From the NCBI GenBank assembly GCA_035499415.1, contig DATJYV010000112.1, positions 1-7,798 of the forward strand: 7,798 nucleotides of DNA. The letters run 5' to 3'. The position numbers and the translations under genes are program-made. Below the pieces are notes generated by a model. That model was not told the origin of the DNA. It was given only the letters and a program-made list of their open reading frames with translations, and ran no database searches. Positions within the stretch are counted from its first letter, which is position 1. Each line of letters begins with the position of its first letter. Source of the DNA: DATJYV01 sp035499415. Its GTDB lineage: Bacteria; Bacteroidota; Ignavibacteria; UBA10030. Shown piece after piece: positions 1 to 7,776 of the stretch.

Positions 1-1239
1 TTCGTCGTCATCCCGGCCTGGCTCCTGCTGTTCAACTCCCGCGGAATGTACGGATCCCGCCGCATCATCTATTTTTCCGACGAGTTCTTCGCCATCATCC
101 GGCTGGTATTCTTCGGCCTTCTCATGGTGATGGCGGGAGCATTCTTTTACCGCGCCTTTTCGTACTCGCGTCTGGTCTTCGGGCTCCTGGGCGTATCGTC
201 CGTCGTGTTCATCTCGCTCGGTCGATTCATCGTGCTCAACTTCGAGCAGCGGTGGTACAGCCGCGGGAAGGACCTCCGTCGCGTCATTGTTGTGGGGACG
301 AATGATGCGGCCGCAAAAGTGTACGCCACGCTCTCCGGTCATCGCTCCCTTGGATACGAGCTTCTCGGTTATTTCGGCGCCTCCCGCCGCGGGCCCGTGA
401 GCGCGAGCGGGGCACGATACCTCGGGTCCATCCGCAAAGTACCCGGGTCGATCCGCGAAATGGGCGTCGACCTCGTCCTCGTCGCCCTCAATTCCAGCGA
501 CCATCCACTCCTGTTCGAACTCGTCAGACAATGCGAAGGCCTCAATGCCGAAATGATGATGGTCCCCGACACGCTTGAAATCATGACGAGCGGCGTCCGG
601 CTTAAGGAGGTCGAGGGAATCCCCTTCCTTCGGATCAAAACAATTCCTCTCAGCACCTGGAACCTCATCCTCAAGCGCGCATTTGACCTCGCTTTCAGCT
701 CGGTGACTCTCCTGCTTTCCGCTCCCCTGTTCGCGCTTATCGCCATCGCAATAAAACTCGATTCGGAAGGCGGCGTCTTCTACCGGCAGGAGAGGGTCGG
801 ATTGGACGGAAAATCATTTCCTGTTTTCAAGTTCCGGACGATGAGGCAGGGGGCCGAGCGGCGAACCGGCCCGGTCTGGGCATCGCGCGATGACCCGCGT
901 GTAACCCGGGTGGGGCGATTTCTCCGAAGATTCAGCCTGGATGAGCTTCCACAGTTTTTCAACGTCCTTCGGGGAGAAATGAGCGTGGTCGGACCGAGAC
1001 CGGAGAGACCGCATTTCGTCGAGCGATTTAAGAAGGACGTGCCGAAATATTTGGAACGGCACCGTGTGAAGACGGGAATGACCGGATGGGCGCAGGTGAA
1101 CGGGCTCCGGGGTAATACGCCAATCGGCGAACGAACCCGTTACGATGTGTACTACGTCGAAAACTGGTCCCTCATTTTCGACCTGAAGATCATCCTCAAA
1201 ACGTTGCGGGCCGTTCTCTTCGGCCGGGACGCTTACTGA
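1..1239 (+). CDS. Polyprenyl-phosphate sugar-1-phosphate transferase (5' truncated by window)
   Basis: Membrane enzyme that moves a sugar-1-phosphate from a nucleotide sugar to undecaprenyl phosphate, the first step of exopolysaccharide, capsule or O-antigen repeat synthesis. The frame is open from base 1, with 15 codons before the first Met at base 46, and the family is usually about 450-480 aa, so the true start and first membrane helices lie outside the window. Counting from that Met, hydrophobic segments lie near 15-35 and 43-64, followed by a Rossmann-like CoA-binding_3 region (about 78-185, starting RRVIVVGTN) and a further membrane segment near 212-236. The C-terminal bacterial sugar transferase domain (about 207-397) shows KRAFDL, YRQERVG, FKFRTMR, the catalytic Asp-Glu dyad in SLDELPQ (298-303), SVVGPRPE, and TGMTGWAQVNGLRG. 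The family is certain; the sugar (glucose, galactose or a modified amino sugar) cannot be told from sequence. The TGA stop overlaps a possible ATG (see 1239-1280). Confidence 0.95.
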   Translation, partial: FVVIPAWLLLFNSRGMYGSRRIIYFSDEFFAIIRLVFFGLLMVMAGAFFYRAFSYSRLVFGLLGVSSVVFISLGRFIVLNFEQRWYSRGKDLRRVIVVGTNDAAAKVYATLSGHRSLGYELLGYFGASRRGPVSASGARYLGSIRKVPGSIREMGVDLVLVALNSSDHPLLFELVRQCEGLNAEMMMVPDTLEIMTSGVRLKEVEGIPFLRIKTIPLSTWNLILKRAFDLAFSSVTLLLSAPLFALIAIAIKLDSEGGVFYRQERVGLDGKSFPVFKFRTMRQGAERRTGPVWASRDDPRVTRVGRFLRRFSLDELPQFFNVLRGEMSVVGPRPERPHFVERFKKDVPKYLERHRVKTGMTGWAQVNGLRGNTPIGERTRYDVYYVENWSLIFDLKIILKTLRAVLFGRDAY

Positions 1240-1280
1240 TGGCGCTGCTGTTCTCGGCGTGGTCGGCCGTCGGACGGTGA
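1239..1280 (+). other. Possible 13-codon ORF or frameshifted 5' end of the next gene
   Basis: An ATG overlaps the sugar transferase stop (TGATG) and opens a 13-codon frame, MALLFSAWSAVGR, ending in TGA seven bases before the ATG at 1288. The peptide is hydrophobic and resembles the beginning of a membrane protein. Removing one base near 1278 would join it to the 1288-1632 frame. It could be a leader that couples translation, the displaced N-terminus of the downstream protein, or chance. The sequence alone does not decide. Confidence 0.25.
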
Positions 1281-1287
1281 TCCCTGC

Positions 1288-1632
1288 ATGGTCTCGGGTT
1301 TCATCATCCTCATCCATGTCGCGGCCTGCTGCACCGCATTCGTCCTGTACAGAAAAGAGGGACTTTCCCACGCATGGCTTGCTGTGGCATTCTTCGTTGT
1401 CATCTTTTCGGCAGGTTGGACGCTCTCCACGCTGATGACGAATCTGCTCTTTGAGATCCGTTGGATTGCGGCAAGCTACGACTCCCTGGGACGCTCATGG
1501 ATGGAACGGGTGATTCGAAAGCAATTCAACAGGGACGCGATCGCTCTTCTCATCCTCACGGCATGCGAGCTCGGCTTTTATTATTTCGTCCTCCTCGGAG
1601 ACGAAGGAGGTCCGAAGGGTAGGAACAAGTAA
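1288..1632 (+). CDS. Small three-helix membrane protein, unknown function
   Basis: I do not recognise the family of this 114-aa protein. It has three hydrophobic segments, about residues 4-21, 28-50 and 83-103, with a more polar central stretch (about 55-82, WIAASYDSLGRS and ERVIRKQFNRD) and a charged tail ending in GGPKGRNK, so it should sit in the inner membrane. The ATG at 1288 has a weak GGTGA (1276-1280) seven bases upstream. It lies 48 nt after the sugar transferase on the same strand with no terminator between, so the two are probably cotranscribed and it may accompany surface-polysaccharide synthesis; that role is inference from position only. The true N-terminus may be longer if the short overlapping frame at 1239 belongs to it. 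The competing opposite-strand frames have no family resemblance. Confidence 0.7.
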   Translation: MVSGFIILIHVAACCTAFVLYRKEGLSHAWLAVAFFVVIFSAGWTLSTLMTNLLFEIRWIAASYDSLGRSWMERVIRKQFNRDAIALLILTACELGFYYFVLLGDEGGPKGRNK

Positions 1633-1678
1633 CGACGAATTGCCCGCACGGCCGGCAATCGGCGGCACGCAGGAGAAC

Positions 1679-1719
1679 AAAAAAGCCGGCCTGCGGCGAT
1701 GGATCGTTGCCGGGCCGGC
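1679..1719 (-). terminator. Intrinsic terminator of the SPOR-domain gene
   Basis: Read on the minus strand, a stem of GCCGGCC (1713-1719) with GGCCGGC (1685-1691), extended inside by GGC/GCC (1709-1711 with 1695-1697), is followed immediately by six U (A6 at 1679-1684). It begins 24 nt past the stop of the SPOR-domain gene. The plus side of the hairpin has no T run, so it should act on the minus strand only. Confidence 0.85.
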
Positions 1720-1743
1720 GTTCAAGGAATCGGGGAATCCGGT

Positions 1744-2415
1744 CTACTGCGATGCGCGCACGCGGTCGATGAAGTAGCTCGACTGGAGTTGAGAGCCGAA
1801 AGTCTTCACGGCATTTCTCGCTTCCTTTGCCGTCGGGTATCGACCGATGCGGACGGTGTACCAATCACCCTCTTTGAGCGGAACTTTTTCGACAAACGCG
1901 GGATAGTCCGCGTCCTCCAGATTCTGGACGATCTCTTCTGCTTTCTTCTGCTCGTGGAACGCGACGACCTGAATCGTATAATTGCCCTTCATCTCGCTGA
2001 GTTTTCCCGCCGACCCTGACAGAGACTCGCTGCCGGAAGGGGCGCTCTCCGGTTTCATCCCCTTCATATCACTTCCCTTTTTTGCCGAACCCTTTTCGAC
2101 GATGGGAGTCGTCTCAACGAGCGAGACCGCGCTTGTGTCGGCGGCCGCCTGTTCTTGCTGGGCCATGTTCTGGTCGGCCGGCTCGGGCGGCACCTGCTCC
2201 TCCTGCACTTGCGTCACCGGTGCCGGCTTCTTCTTGAACGGAAAGATCCCTTTCTTGTAAAGGAAGAATCCGCCTCCGCCCAGTACGATGATGAGCACGA
2301 CGACGATGATTACTCCGCGCGAACCGCCGCCCCCTCCTCCCCGTCTCGCAACGGGCGCTGGTGGCGCCGGAGTTTCTTCAAGACTGCCCTCGTCGATGAG
2401 ATTTAAATCAGGCAT
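1744..2415 (-). CDS. Membrane-anchored SPOR-domain protein
   Basis: This 223-aa protein should be anchored in the inner membrane with its C-terminus in the periplasm. Residues 1-33 are acidic, proline-rich, then glycine-rich (RRGGGGGGSRG). A single transmembrane helix spans about 35-53, followed by KKGIFPFKKK. Residues 61-143 form a low-complexity linker rich in Pro, Gln, Glu, Ser and Lys, with repeated KGS/MKG motifs. A SPOR domain fills 144-220: GNYTIQVVAFHEQKKAEEIVQNL, then WYTVRIGRYPTAKEARNAV. SPOR domains bind glycan strands lacking stem peptides and typically bring proteins to the division septum, so a role in cell division or wall remodelling is likely. The start is fixed by a strong ribosome binding site (2423-2430). 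It is a single-gene unit, with a promoter near 2588-2616 and a terminator at 1679-1719. The exact septal role is unknown. Confidence 0.93.
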   Translation of the reverse strand: MPDLNLIDEGSLEETPAPPAPVARRGGGGGGSRGVIIVVVLIIVLGGGGFFLYKKGIFPFKKKPAPVTQVQEEQVPPEPADQNMAQQEQAAADTSAVSLVETTPIVEKGSAKKGSDMKGMKPESAPSGSESLSGSAGKLSEMKGNYTIQVVAFHEQKKAEEIVQNLEDADYPAFVEKVPLKEGDWYTVRIGRYPTAKEARNAVKTFGSQLQSSYFIDRVRASQ

Positions 2416-2422
2416 GGAAAAT

Positions 2423-2430
2423 TCCTCCTT
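2423..2430 (-). promoter_or_regulatory. Strong Shine-Dalgarno of the SPOR-domain gene
   Basis: AAGGAGGA on the minus strand, seven bases before the ATG at 2415, nearly full complementarity to the 16S rRNA 3' end. It decides the start. Confidence 0.85.
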
Positions 2431-2458
2431 CAGATTGTACGCGTGTAAACGATCGTCA

Positions 2459-2473
2459 AGACCATCATGGTCT
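2459..2473. repeat. 15-bp perfect palindrome AGACCATcATGGTCT
   Basis: Seven-base arms around a central C, lying in the leader between the SPOR-gene promoter and its start codon. It could be an operator for a dimeric regulator, an RNA hairpin, or chance. Together with the palindrome at 2512-2527 it makes this leader unusually symmetric. Confidence 0.5.
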
Positions 2474-2511
2474 CCTCATCATCCCGGCCCCGAGCATCCA
2501 ATCCCTTCGAC

Positions 2512-2527
2512 GAGAGCACGTGCTCTC
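2512..2527. repeat. 16-bp perfect palindrome GAGAGCACGTGCTCTC
   Basis: A fully symmetric 16-bp site with a CACGTG core, about 60 nt downstream of the predicted SPOR-gene promoter and within its leader. In RNA it would form a six-pair stem with an ACGU loop; in DNA it could bind a dimeric repressor. No regulator can be named. Confidence 0.55.
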
Positions 2528-2587
2528 TCCATTCCTTCCGTTGCTTCAAGGTGCTTGCGGAATGTGGGCCTGACGCAATCCTTCTCA

Positions 2588-2616
2588 ATATTAGCGATTT
2601 TCAATATACTTTGCAA
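2588..2616 (-). promoter_or_regulatory. Predicted promoter of the SPOR-domain gene
   Basis: On the minus strand, TTGCAA (2611-2616) is followed after 17 nt by TAATAT (2588-2593), a good sigma-70-like layout. Read as a Bacteroidota-type promoter it is TTG, 20 nt, TAATATTG, the same geometry as the element upstream of carB1. The start of transcription would be near 2580, giving a leader of about 165 nt. The local sequence is AT-rich against a GC-rich background. It starts about 55 bp beyond the potassium channel stop codon, so the SPOR gene is probably independent of that operon. Confidence 0.55.
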
Positions 2617-2672
2617 TCATTTTCCGCGGGGAGCAGACGGGAGATTCCTTCGAATGAGAATGCCGCCGCTTG

Positions 2673-3650
2673 TCAGCCCGATGCAATCGCGGCCTCTTCC
2701 ACCGCCGAAAGTTTCTCCACGTCCACCGCTACCATTCCGTCGGGCGAACTCACATACATGTTCGCAAACTTCATCCCCCACTTGACCTCCTCCTGCTTGT
2801 ACGAGGACCGGGCGTGCACGGTCTGGGAAAACGTCTCATCCGTTCCGCTCAGGAGAATCAGGAACTCCGGATCCGAGTCCCTGAGGGCCTTTTCGGAAAC
2901 GCCATGCAGCGGACTCGATTCGGTGATGGGATGGACGATCGTCCAGTTCAGAGGGAAAAACGTGACTTTCCGGCGTTCGAGCGGAAGCGCGTGGAACCGG
3001 CGCACACGAACGCCATCGACAAGTTCCAAACGGCTCATGCTGACGGTCGCCGTGATATCGATGAGCTGATTGGTGCGGCCGTTGATGATGCGAAACTCGA
3101 ACGCGGTCATTCCGCGGTATGGAGCGATGACGGCGCACTCGCTGAACAGGATCCGGGCATACGGCCGGGAGAAACGGGCGAAGAGCATTCCGGTTGCGAG
3201 GGCGAATCCCAGAAGGCCGACGAGCGATTCGGCGGTGACGAGCATGTTGGCGGGCAAACCGACGGGACTCAGGGTGCCGTAGCCGATCGTTCCGAGTGTC
3301 TGGACGCTGAAGAAGAACGAGTCGAGAAATCGCCCGGCATCGGTGGCCGCTGCGCTCCCGGCAATAGCCCCGGGTCCGCACATGAAATAGCTGAATGCGA
3401 ACGCGACGTTCGTCGCAAAGTACGCCGCGACAACGCACAGATTGAAACCGGTCCACGACATCGTCAGGAGCGCGTGATAGACGTTGAGAGTTTTGAAGAA
3501 GGATACGCCGAACCGGCGGACGTTAAAGCTGCCGTCCCGGTTGAGAAAGCGGACCCGCGTCTGCTCGGTGATGCGGGAGCCGAGCCCGAGGTCCTGGTTG
3601 TCGGCGCCCGTCCGAATATCTTCTTCCGTTCTTGCGTCGGCTGCCTTCAT
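2673..3650 (-). CDS. Inward-rectifier (KirBac-type) potassium channel
   Basis: A 325-aa subunit of a tetrameric inner-membrane K+ channel. An amphipathic slide helix lies near 45-58, the outer helix near 60-86, the pore helix at 108-120, the K+ selectivity filter TIGYGT at 121-126, and the inner helix near 134-158. The helix-to-cytoplasm junction FARFSRPYARILFS (157-170) and the immunoglobulin-like cytoplasmic domain follow, with family landmarks RIINGRTNQLIDI (187-199), NWTIVHPITESSPL (235-248) and EEVKWGMKFANMY (287-299). The filter and all domains are complete, so the channel is probably functional. Its ATG overlaps the carB2 stop as ATGA, with GGGGGAT (3658-3664) seven bases upstream as a modest ribosome binding site, implying translational coupling to carB2. 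Bacterial Kir channels are known to be lipid-modulated. Pairing with a biosynthetic gene is unusual as far as I know. Confidence 0.95.
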   Translation of the reverse strand: MKAADARTEEDIRTGADNQDLGLGSRITEQTRVRFLNRDGSFNVRRFGVSFFKTLNVYHALLTMSWTGFNLCVVAAYFATNVAFAFSYFMCGPGAIAGSAAATDAGRFLDSFFFSVQTLGTIGYGTLSPVGLPANMLVTAESLVGLLGFALATGMLFARFSRPYARILFSECAVIAPYRGMTAFEFRIINGRTNQLIDITATVSMSRLELVDGVRVRRFHALPLERRKVTFFPLNWTIVHPITESSPLHGVSEKALRDSDPEFLILLSGTDETFSQTVHARSSYKQEEVKWGMKFANMYVSSPDGMVAVDVEKLSAVEEAAIASG

Positions 3651-5497
3651 GAAACGGATCCCCCGTCGCGGCGCGGCCCGCTCTCCGCGATGAACTCCTG
3701 GACGCTCTTGACGCCAAGGTCGCCTTCCTTCTGTCGGGCTATCCCCTTCACGGCTGCCGCGGCGGCCGAGAGTGTCGTCACAAACGAGACCTTGTGCTCG
3801 ATCGCCGCCCAGCCGATCGAGTATTCGTCGTAGCGCGACGCTTCTCCCAGCGGGGTGTTGATGATCATCTGGATGTCGCCGTTCTTGATCATGTCGACGA
3901 CGTTGGGCCTGCCCTCATCGACTTTGAAGACGGAATCGCTCCGAACGCCGTGCGCGTTGAGAAAGCGCGCCGTCCCTTCGGTTGCCACGATGGAGAACCC
4001 GAGCGCGAGGAAGTCGCGGGCAAGGCCGAGGGTGATCTCGTTTTTGTCGCTCTCATTCACGCTGATGAACACCCGGCCTGAATCAGGGAGCGTATTCCCG
4101 GCTCCCATCTGCGACTTCGCAATCGCCGCGCCGAGATCGTCCGAAATCCCCATCACCTCCCCGGTCGAACGCATTTCCGGCCCGAGAAAAACCGGTACGC
4201 GCGGAAATTTGGAAAACGGAAATACCGCTTCCTTGACCGACGTGTGCTTGACGGTCCGAAAGTCGTAGTCCTTCAGCCCGAGTTCCGCCAGGGTCCTTCC
4301 GACCATCACTTTCGCCGCCACCTTCGCCAGCGGAATCCCGGTCGCCTTGCTGACGAACGGTACGGTGCGCGAAGCCCGCGGGTTCACTTCGAGGACGTAC
4401 ACCACGCCGTCCTTCATCGCAAATTGTACATTCATCAAGCCGATGACCTTCAGGGCCTTCGCAAGCCGAACCGTGTAGCCGATCATTTCGTGCAGATTCT
4501 TTTCCGAAATCATGTAGGGGGGAATGACACAGGCGCTGTCGCCCGAATGAATGCCCGCCTCCTCAATGTGTTCCATGACGCCCCCGATCATGACGTCCTT
4601 GCCGTCGCCGACCGAGTCGACATCGTACTCGAACGCATCTTCGAGAAACCGGTCGATGAGCACCGGGTGGTCGGGCGACACATCGACGGCCTTTTTCATG
4701 TACTCCCGCACGGCGTCGGGATGATAGCAGATCTCCATCGCGCGGCCGCCGAGAACGTACGAAGGGCGCACGAGGACGGGGAATCCGATCTGCTCGGCGA
4801 CCACGACCGCATTCGGGACGGAGTATGCGGTGCCGTACTTGGGATGGGGAATCCGGAGCTTGCGCAGTAGTGCGCCGAATCGCTCGCGGTCCTCCGCGAT
4901 GTCGATCCCCTCAGGAGACGTGCCGAGAATCCGGATGCCGCTCTGCTCGAGCGCCTTCGCCAGCTTGAGCGGCGTCTGGCCGCCAAAACTCACGATCACC
5001 CCGTACGGCTTTTCGTGGTCGCAAATGTTGAGCACATCTTCGAGCGTCAGCGGCTCGAAGTACAGCTTGTCGGTCGTGTCGTAGTCGGTGGAAACCGTCT
5101 CCGGATTGCAGTTGATCATCATCGTCTCGATCCCCTCTTCCTTGAGGGCGTAGACGCCGTGGACACAGCAGTAATCGAACTCTATGCCCTGGCCGATCCG
5201 GTTCGGGCCGCCGCCGAGGATGATGACCTTTTTCCGGTCGCTGACCGTCGACTCGTCTTCCATTTCATACGTCGAATAATGGTACGGCGTGCTGGCCGCA
5301 AACTCCGCGGCGCACGTATCGACCGTTTTGTAGACGGGGACGACGCCCGCCTGCTTCCGAAGCTGGCGAACGGCTTTTTCGGTCGCGCCCCAGATGGAGG
5401 CAAGCTGCAGGTCGGAGAACCCGTACTGCTTGGCTTTGAGCAAAACCTCCCTGCTGACCCGTGGCGGAACGCCTTTCTTGCGTCTACTTGCCTTCAT
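3647..5497 (-). CDS. carB2: Carbamoyl-phosphate synthase large subunit, C-terminal half
   Basis: This 616-aa protein corresponds to roughly residues 500-1073 of one-piece CarB. Residues 15-80 hold the rest of the oligomerisation domain (EVLLKAKQYGFSDLQLA, VYKTVDTCAAEFA). Residues about 85-470 are the second ATP-grasp module, which phosphorylates carbamate: GGGPNRIGQGIEFDYC (95-110), RPSYVLGGRAMEI (244-256), and the metal-binding E370/N372 in LEVNPRASRT. Residues about 475-605 form the MGS-like allosteric domain, with ATEGTA (505-510), KVDEGRPNV (525-533) and INTPLGEASR (546-555), resembling the region that binds UMP or ornithine in E. coli. The start overlaps the preceding gene by 14 nt; AAGGAG (5500-5505) lies only 2 nt from the ATG. 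The first 14 residues (MKASRRKKG...) are very basic and not typical of one-piece CarB. The length is close to what I recall of CarB2 of Methanocaldococcus jannaschii. No motif is missing. Confidence 0.97.
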   Translation of the reverse strand: MKASRRKKGVPPRVSREVLLKAKQYGFSDLQLASIWGATEKAVRQLRKQAGVVPVYKTVDTCAAEFAASTPYHYSTYEMEDESTVSDRKKVIILGGGPNRIGQGIEFDYCCVHGVYALKEEGIETMMINCNPETVSTDYDTTDKLYFEPLTLEDVLNICDHEKPYGVIVSFGGQTPLKLAKALEQSGIRILGTSPEGIDIAEDRERFGALLRKLRIPHPKYGTAYSVPNAVVVAEQIGFPVLVRPSYVLGGRAMEICYHPDAVREYMKKAVDVSPDHPVLIDRFLEDAFEYDVDSVGDGKDVMIGGVMEHIEEAGIHSGDSACVIPPYMISEKNLHEMIGYTVRLAKALKVIGLMNVQFAMKDGVVYVLEVNPRASRTVPFVSKATGIPLAKVAAKVMVGRTLAELGLKDYDFRTVKHTSVKEAVFPFSKFPRVPVFLGPEMRSTGEVMGISDDLGAAIAKSQMGAGNTLPDSGRVFISVNESDKNEITLGLARDFLALGFSIVATEGTARFLNAHGVRSDSVFKVDEGRPNVVDMIKNGDIQMIINTPLGEASRYDEYSIGWAAIEHKVSFVTTLSAAAAAVKGIARQKEGDLGVKSVQEFIAESGPRRDGGSVS

Positions 5498-5957
5498 GGC
5501 TCCTTATTTCGTTGTAGCGTGCGAGCTGGTTTGCCGAGAGGATCGCCTTGACGCGAATGTGCGCCTGGAGATGAATGAACCGGAGTTCACCGCGGAGCCG
5601 GCCGACCGCCTCGAGTTGCGTCCGGAGGGACTTCTCGCTGACCGTGCCGGAAGTGAGACCCCTGTCGACCCCTTCTTCGGCCCCGACGATTTCTTCACCC
5701 TTCAGCTTCGCGCCGATCAAAACGTTCTCCACGATTCCCTGGATCTTCGTCACCTGGTCCTTCGATAACGCGAGGTCATCCTTCAGCTCGAGACAATGCT
5801 TCGGACTCGGGTAGCCGTGGGACTCTGCTTCCAGAGCCATCCCCATGCCGTCTCCCGCCAGCAAGCCATCACGGTCGGAGGGGACGGGCGATTGGGCAAA
5901 AAGAACGCCGCCTGTCATGCACATCGTAATAATGAGAGCAGAAAATCCGCGGGTCAT
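5484..5957 (-). CDS. Exported Spy/CpxP-like protein between the carB halves
   Basis: A 157-aa protein with a signal peptide (MTRGFSALIITMCMTGGVLF, likely cut after AQ at 21-22), hence periplasmic. The mature part is mostly helical. It carries the pattern of the Spy/CpxP/ZraP-like (periplasmic heavy-metal sensor, LTXXQ) superfamily: GYPSPKHCLELKDDLALSKDQVTKIQ (about 48-73), a middle segment with GTVSEKSLRTQLEAVGRLRGELRFIHLQAHIR, and a second LSxxQ at LSANQLARYNEIR (140-152). Members act as periplasmic chaperones or metal-responsive proteins; no His-rich metal-binding tail is evident, so metal binding is unsupported. The start at 5957 is chosen over an upstream Met in the same frame (6071) because only it gives a signal peptide and a GGAGGA (5961-5966). 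The gene lies 47 nt after carB1 and overlaps carB2 by 14 nt. A link to carbamoyl phosphate synthesis is not known to me. Confidence 0.85.
   Translation of the reverse strand: MTRGFSALIITMCMTGGVLFAQSPVPSDRDGLLAGDGMGMALEAESHGYPSPKHCLELKDDLALSKDQVTKIQGIVENVLIGAKLKGEEIVGAEEGVDRGLTSGTVSEKSLRTQLEAVGRLRGELRFIHLQAHIRVKAILSANQLARYNEIRSHEGK
5500..5505 (-). promoter_or_regulatory. Close-set Shine-Dalgarno of carB2
   Basis: AAGGAG lies only two bases before the carB2 ATG and inside the end of the upstream gene. The short spacing is suboptimal for independent initiation and fits coupling to ribosomes finishing the overlapping gene. Confidence 0.5.
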
Positions 5958-5960
5958 CGG

Positions 5961-5966
5961 TCCTCC
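5961..5966 (-). promoter_or_regulatory. Shine-Dalgarno of the Spy-like gene
   Basis: GGAGGA three bases before the ATG at 5957. It decides this start against the longer in-frame alternative at 6071. Confidence 0.65.
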
Positions 5967-6004
5967 AATTTTCCAAACACTGTACTGCGGCCTCAAGCCG
6001 GAAC

Positions 6005-7477
<1,473 letters not shown>

Positions 7478-7481
7478 GAAG

Positions 7482-7589
7482 AGGGAAGTCGGGAGTTGTC
7501 GGCAGAAAGTTGGAAGTTGAGGGTCGAATGCTCAAAGTTGAAAGTTATGTGGAGAGAATGTGGAGTTGGATGCGATGAACTCCAACTTT
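7482..7589. repeat. Degenerate AAAGTTGGAAGTT repeats and inverted copy in the carB1 leader
   Basis: The plus strand carries AAAGTTGGAAGTT (7506-7518), CAAAGTTGAAAGTT (7533-7546) and GGAGTTGGA (7562-7570), plus the inverted copy AACTCCAACTTT (7578-7589). In the carB1 transcript the first leader bases could therefore pair with any of several downstream segments; GGAGTT (7562-7567) with AACTCC (7578-7583) is one local hairpin with a 10-nt loop. Similar AAAGTTGAAAGTTG-like tracts are, from memory, common intergenic filler in Bacteroidota and relatives. A regulatory role is possible but not shown. Confidence 0.5.
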
Positions 7590-7594
7590 AAGAA

Positions 7595-7626
7595 CAAAGA
7601 TAGAAAAAAATGAGGAACACTGCAAA
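7595..7626 (-). promoter_or_regulatory. Bacteroidota-type promoter of the carB1 operon
   Basis: Read on the minus strand, TTTG (7623-7626) is followed after 20 nt by TATCTTTG (7595-7602), fitting the TTTG / TAnnTTTG consensus described for Bacteroides, with a run of seven T just before the -7 box. It faces carB1 and would give a leader of about 110 nt. Its geometry matches the element at 2588-2616. Confidence 0.6.
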
Positions 7627-7683
7627 GAATCGGAAGGGGGGAGTAGTGTCCTCAATTCAGCGGGCTCCAACATATTAAGAAAG

Positions 7684-7776
7684 CGTCATGCTGAACTCGT
7701 TTCAGCATCTGACGTTCACAGACCCCGAACCTCAGCCAGAGGTTGATGGGCCTTCGGCCCAAAGTTCGGGGTGACG
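7684..7776. repeat. Structured intergenic element with nested inverted repeats
   Basis: The element is bounded by CGTCA (7684-7688) and TGACG (7772-7776). It contains hairpin ATGCTGAA/TTCAGCAT (7688-7695 with 7701-7708, 5-nt loop). A second arm pair, CCCCGAAC/GTTCGGGG (7723-7730 with 7764-7771), encloses TGGGCC/GGCCCA (7747-7752 with 7756-7761) and overlaps AACCTC/GAGGTT (7728-7733 with 7739-7744). The left hairpin resembles dispersed GTCATGCTGAA...TTCAGCAT sequences I recall between genes in many environmental bacterial genomes; dispersal here is unverified, as only one copy is in the window. Confidence 0.6.

Noticed and set aside
814..1371. 185-codon minus-strand frame opposite the sugar transferase 3' end
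   Set aside because: Lies over the conserved catalytic domain of the plus-strand gene and shows no recognisable motif.
1639..1659. ATTGCC/GGCAAT hairpin as a plus-strand terminator
   Set aside because: Stem of only six pairs with no following T run; insufficient for an intrinsic terminator call.
2479..2616. 45-codon minus-strand frame (from TTG at 2616) in the SPOR-gene leader
   Set aside because: No ribosome binding site, overlaps the predicted promoter, and contains no recognisable pattern; it probably exists by chance.
2670..3833. 387-codon plus-strand frame opposite the potassium channel
   Set aside because: Antisense shadow: the minus strand encodes a complete KirBac channel with TIGYGT filter. 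Similar shadows at 2467-3069, 4244-4870 and 5015-5551 were dropped for the same reason.
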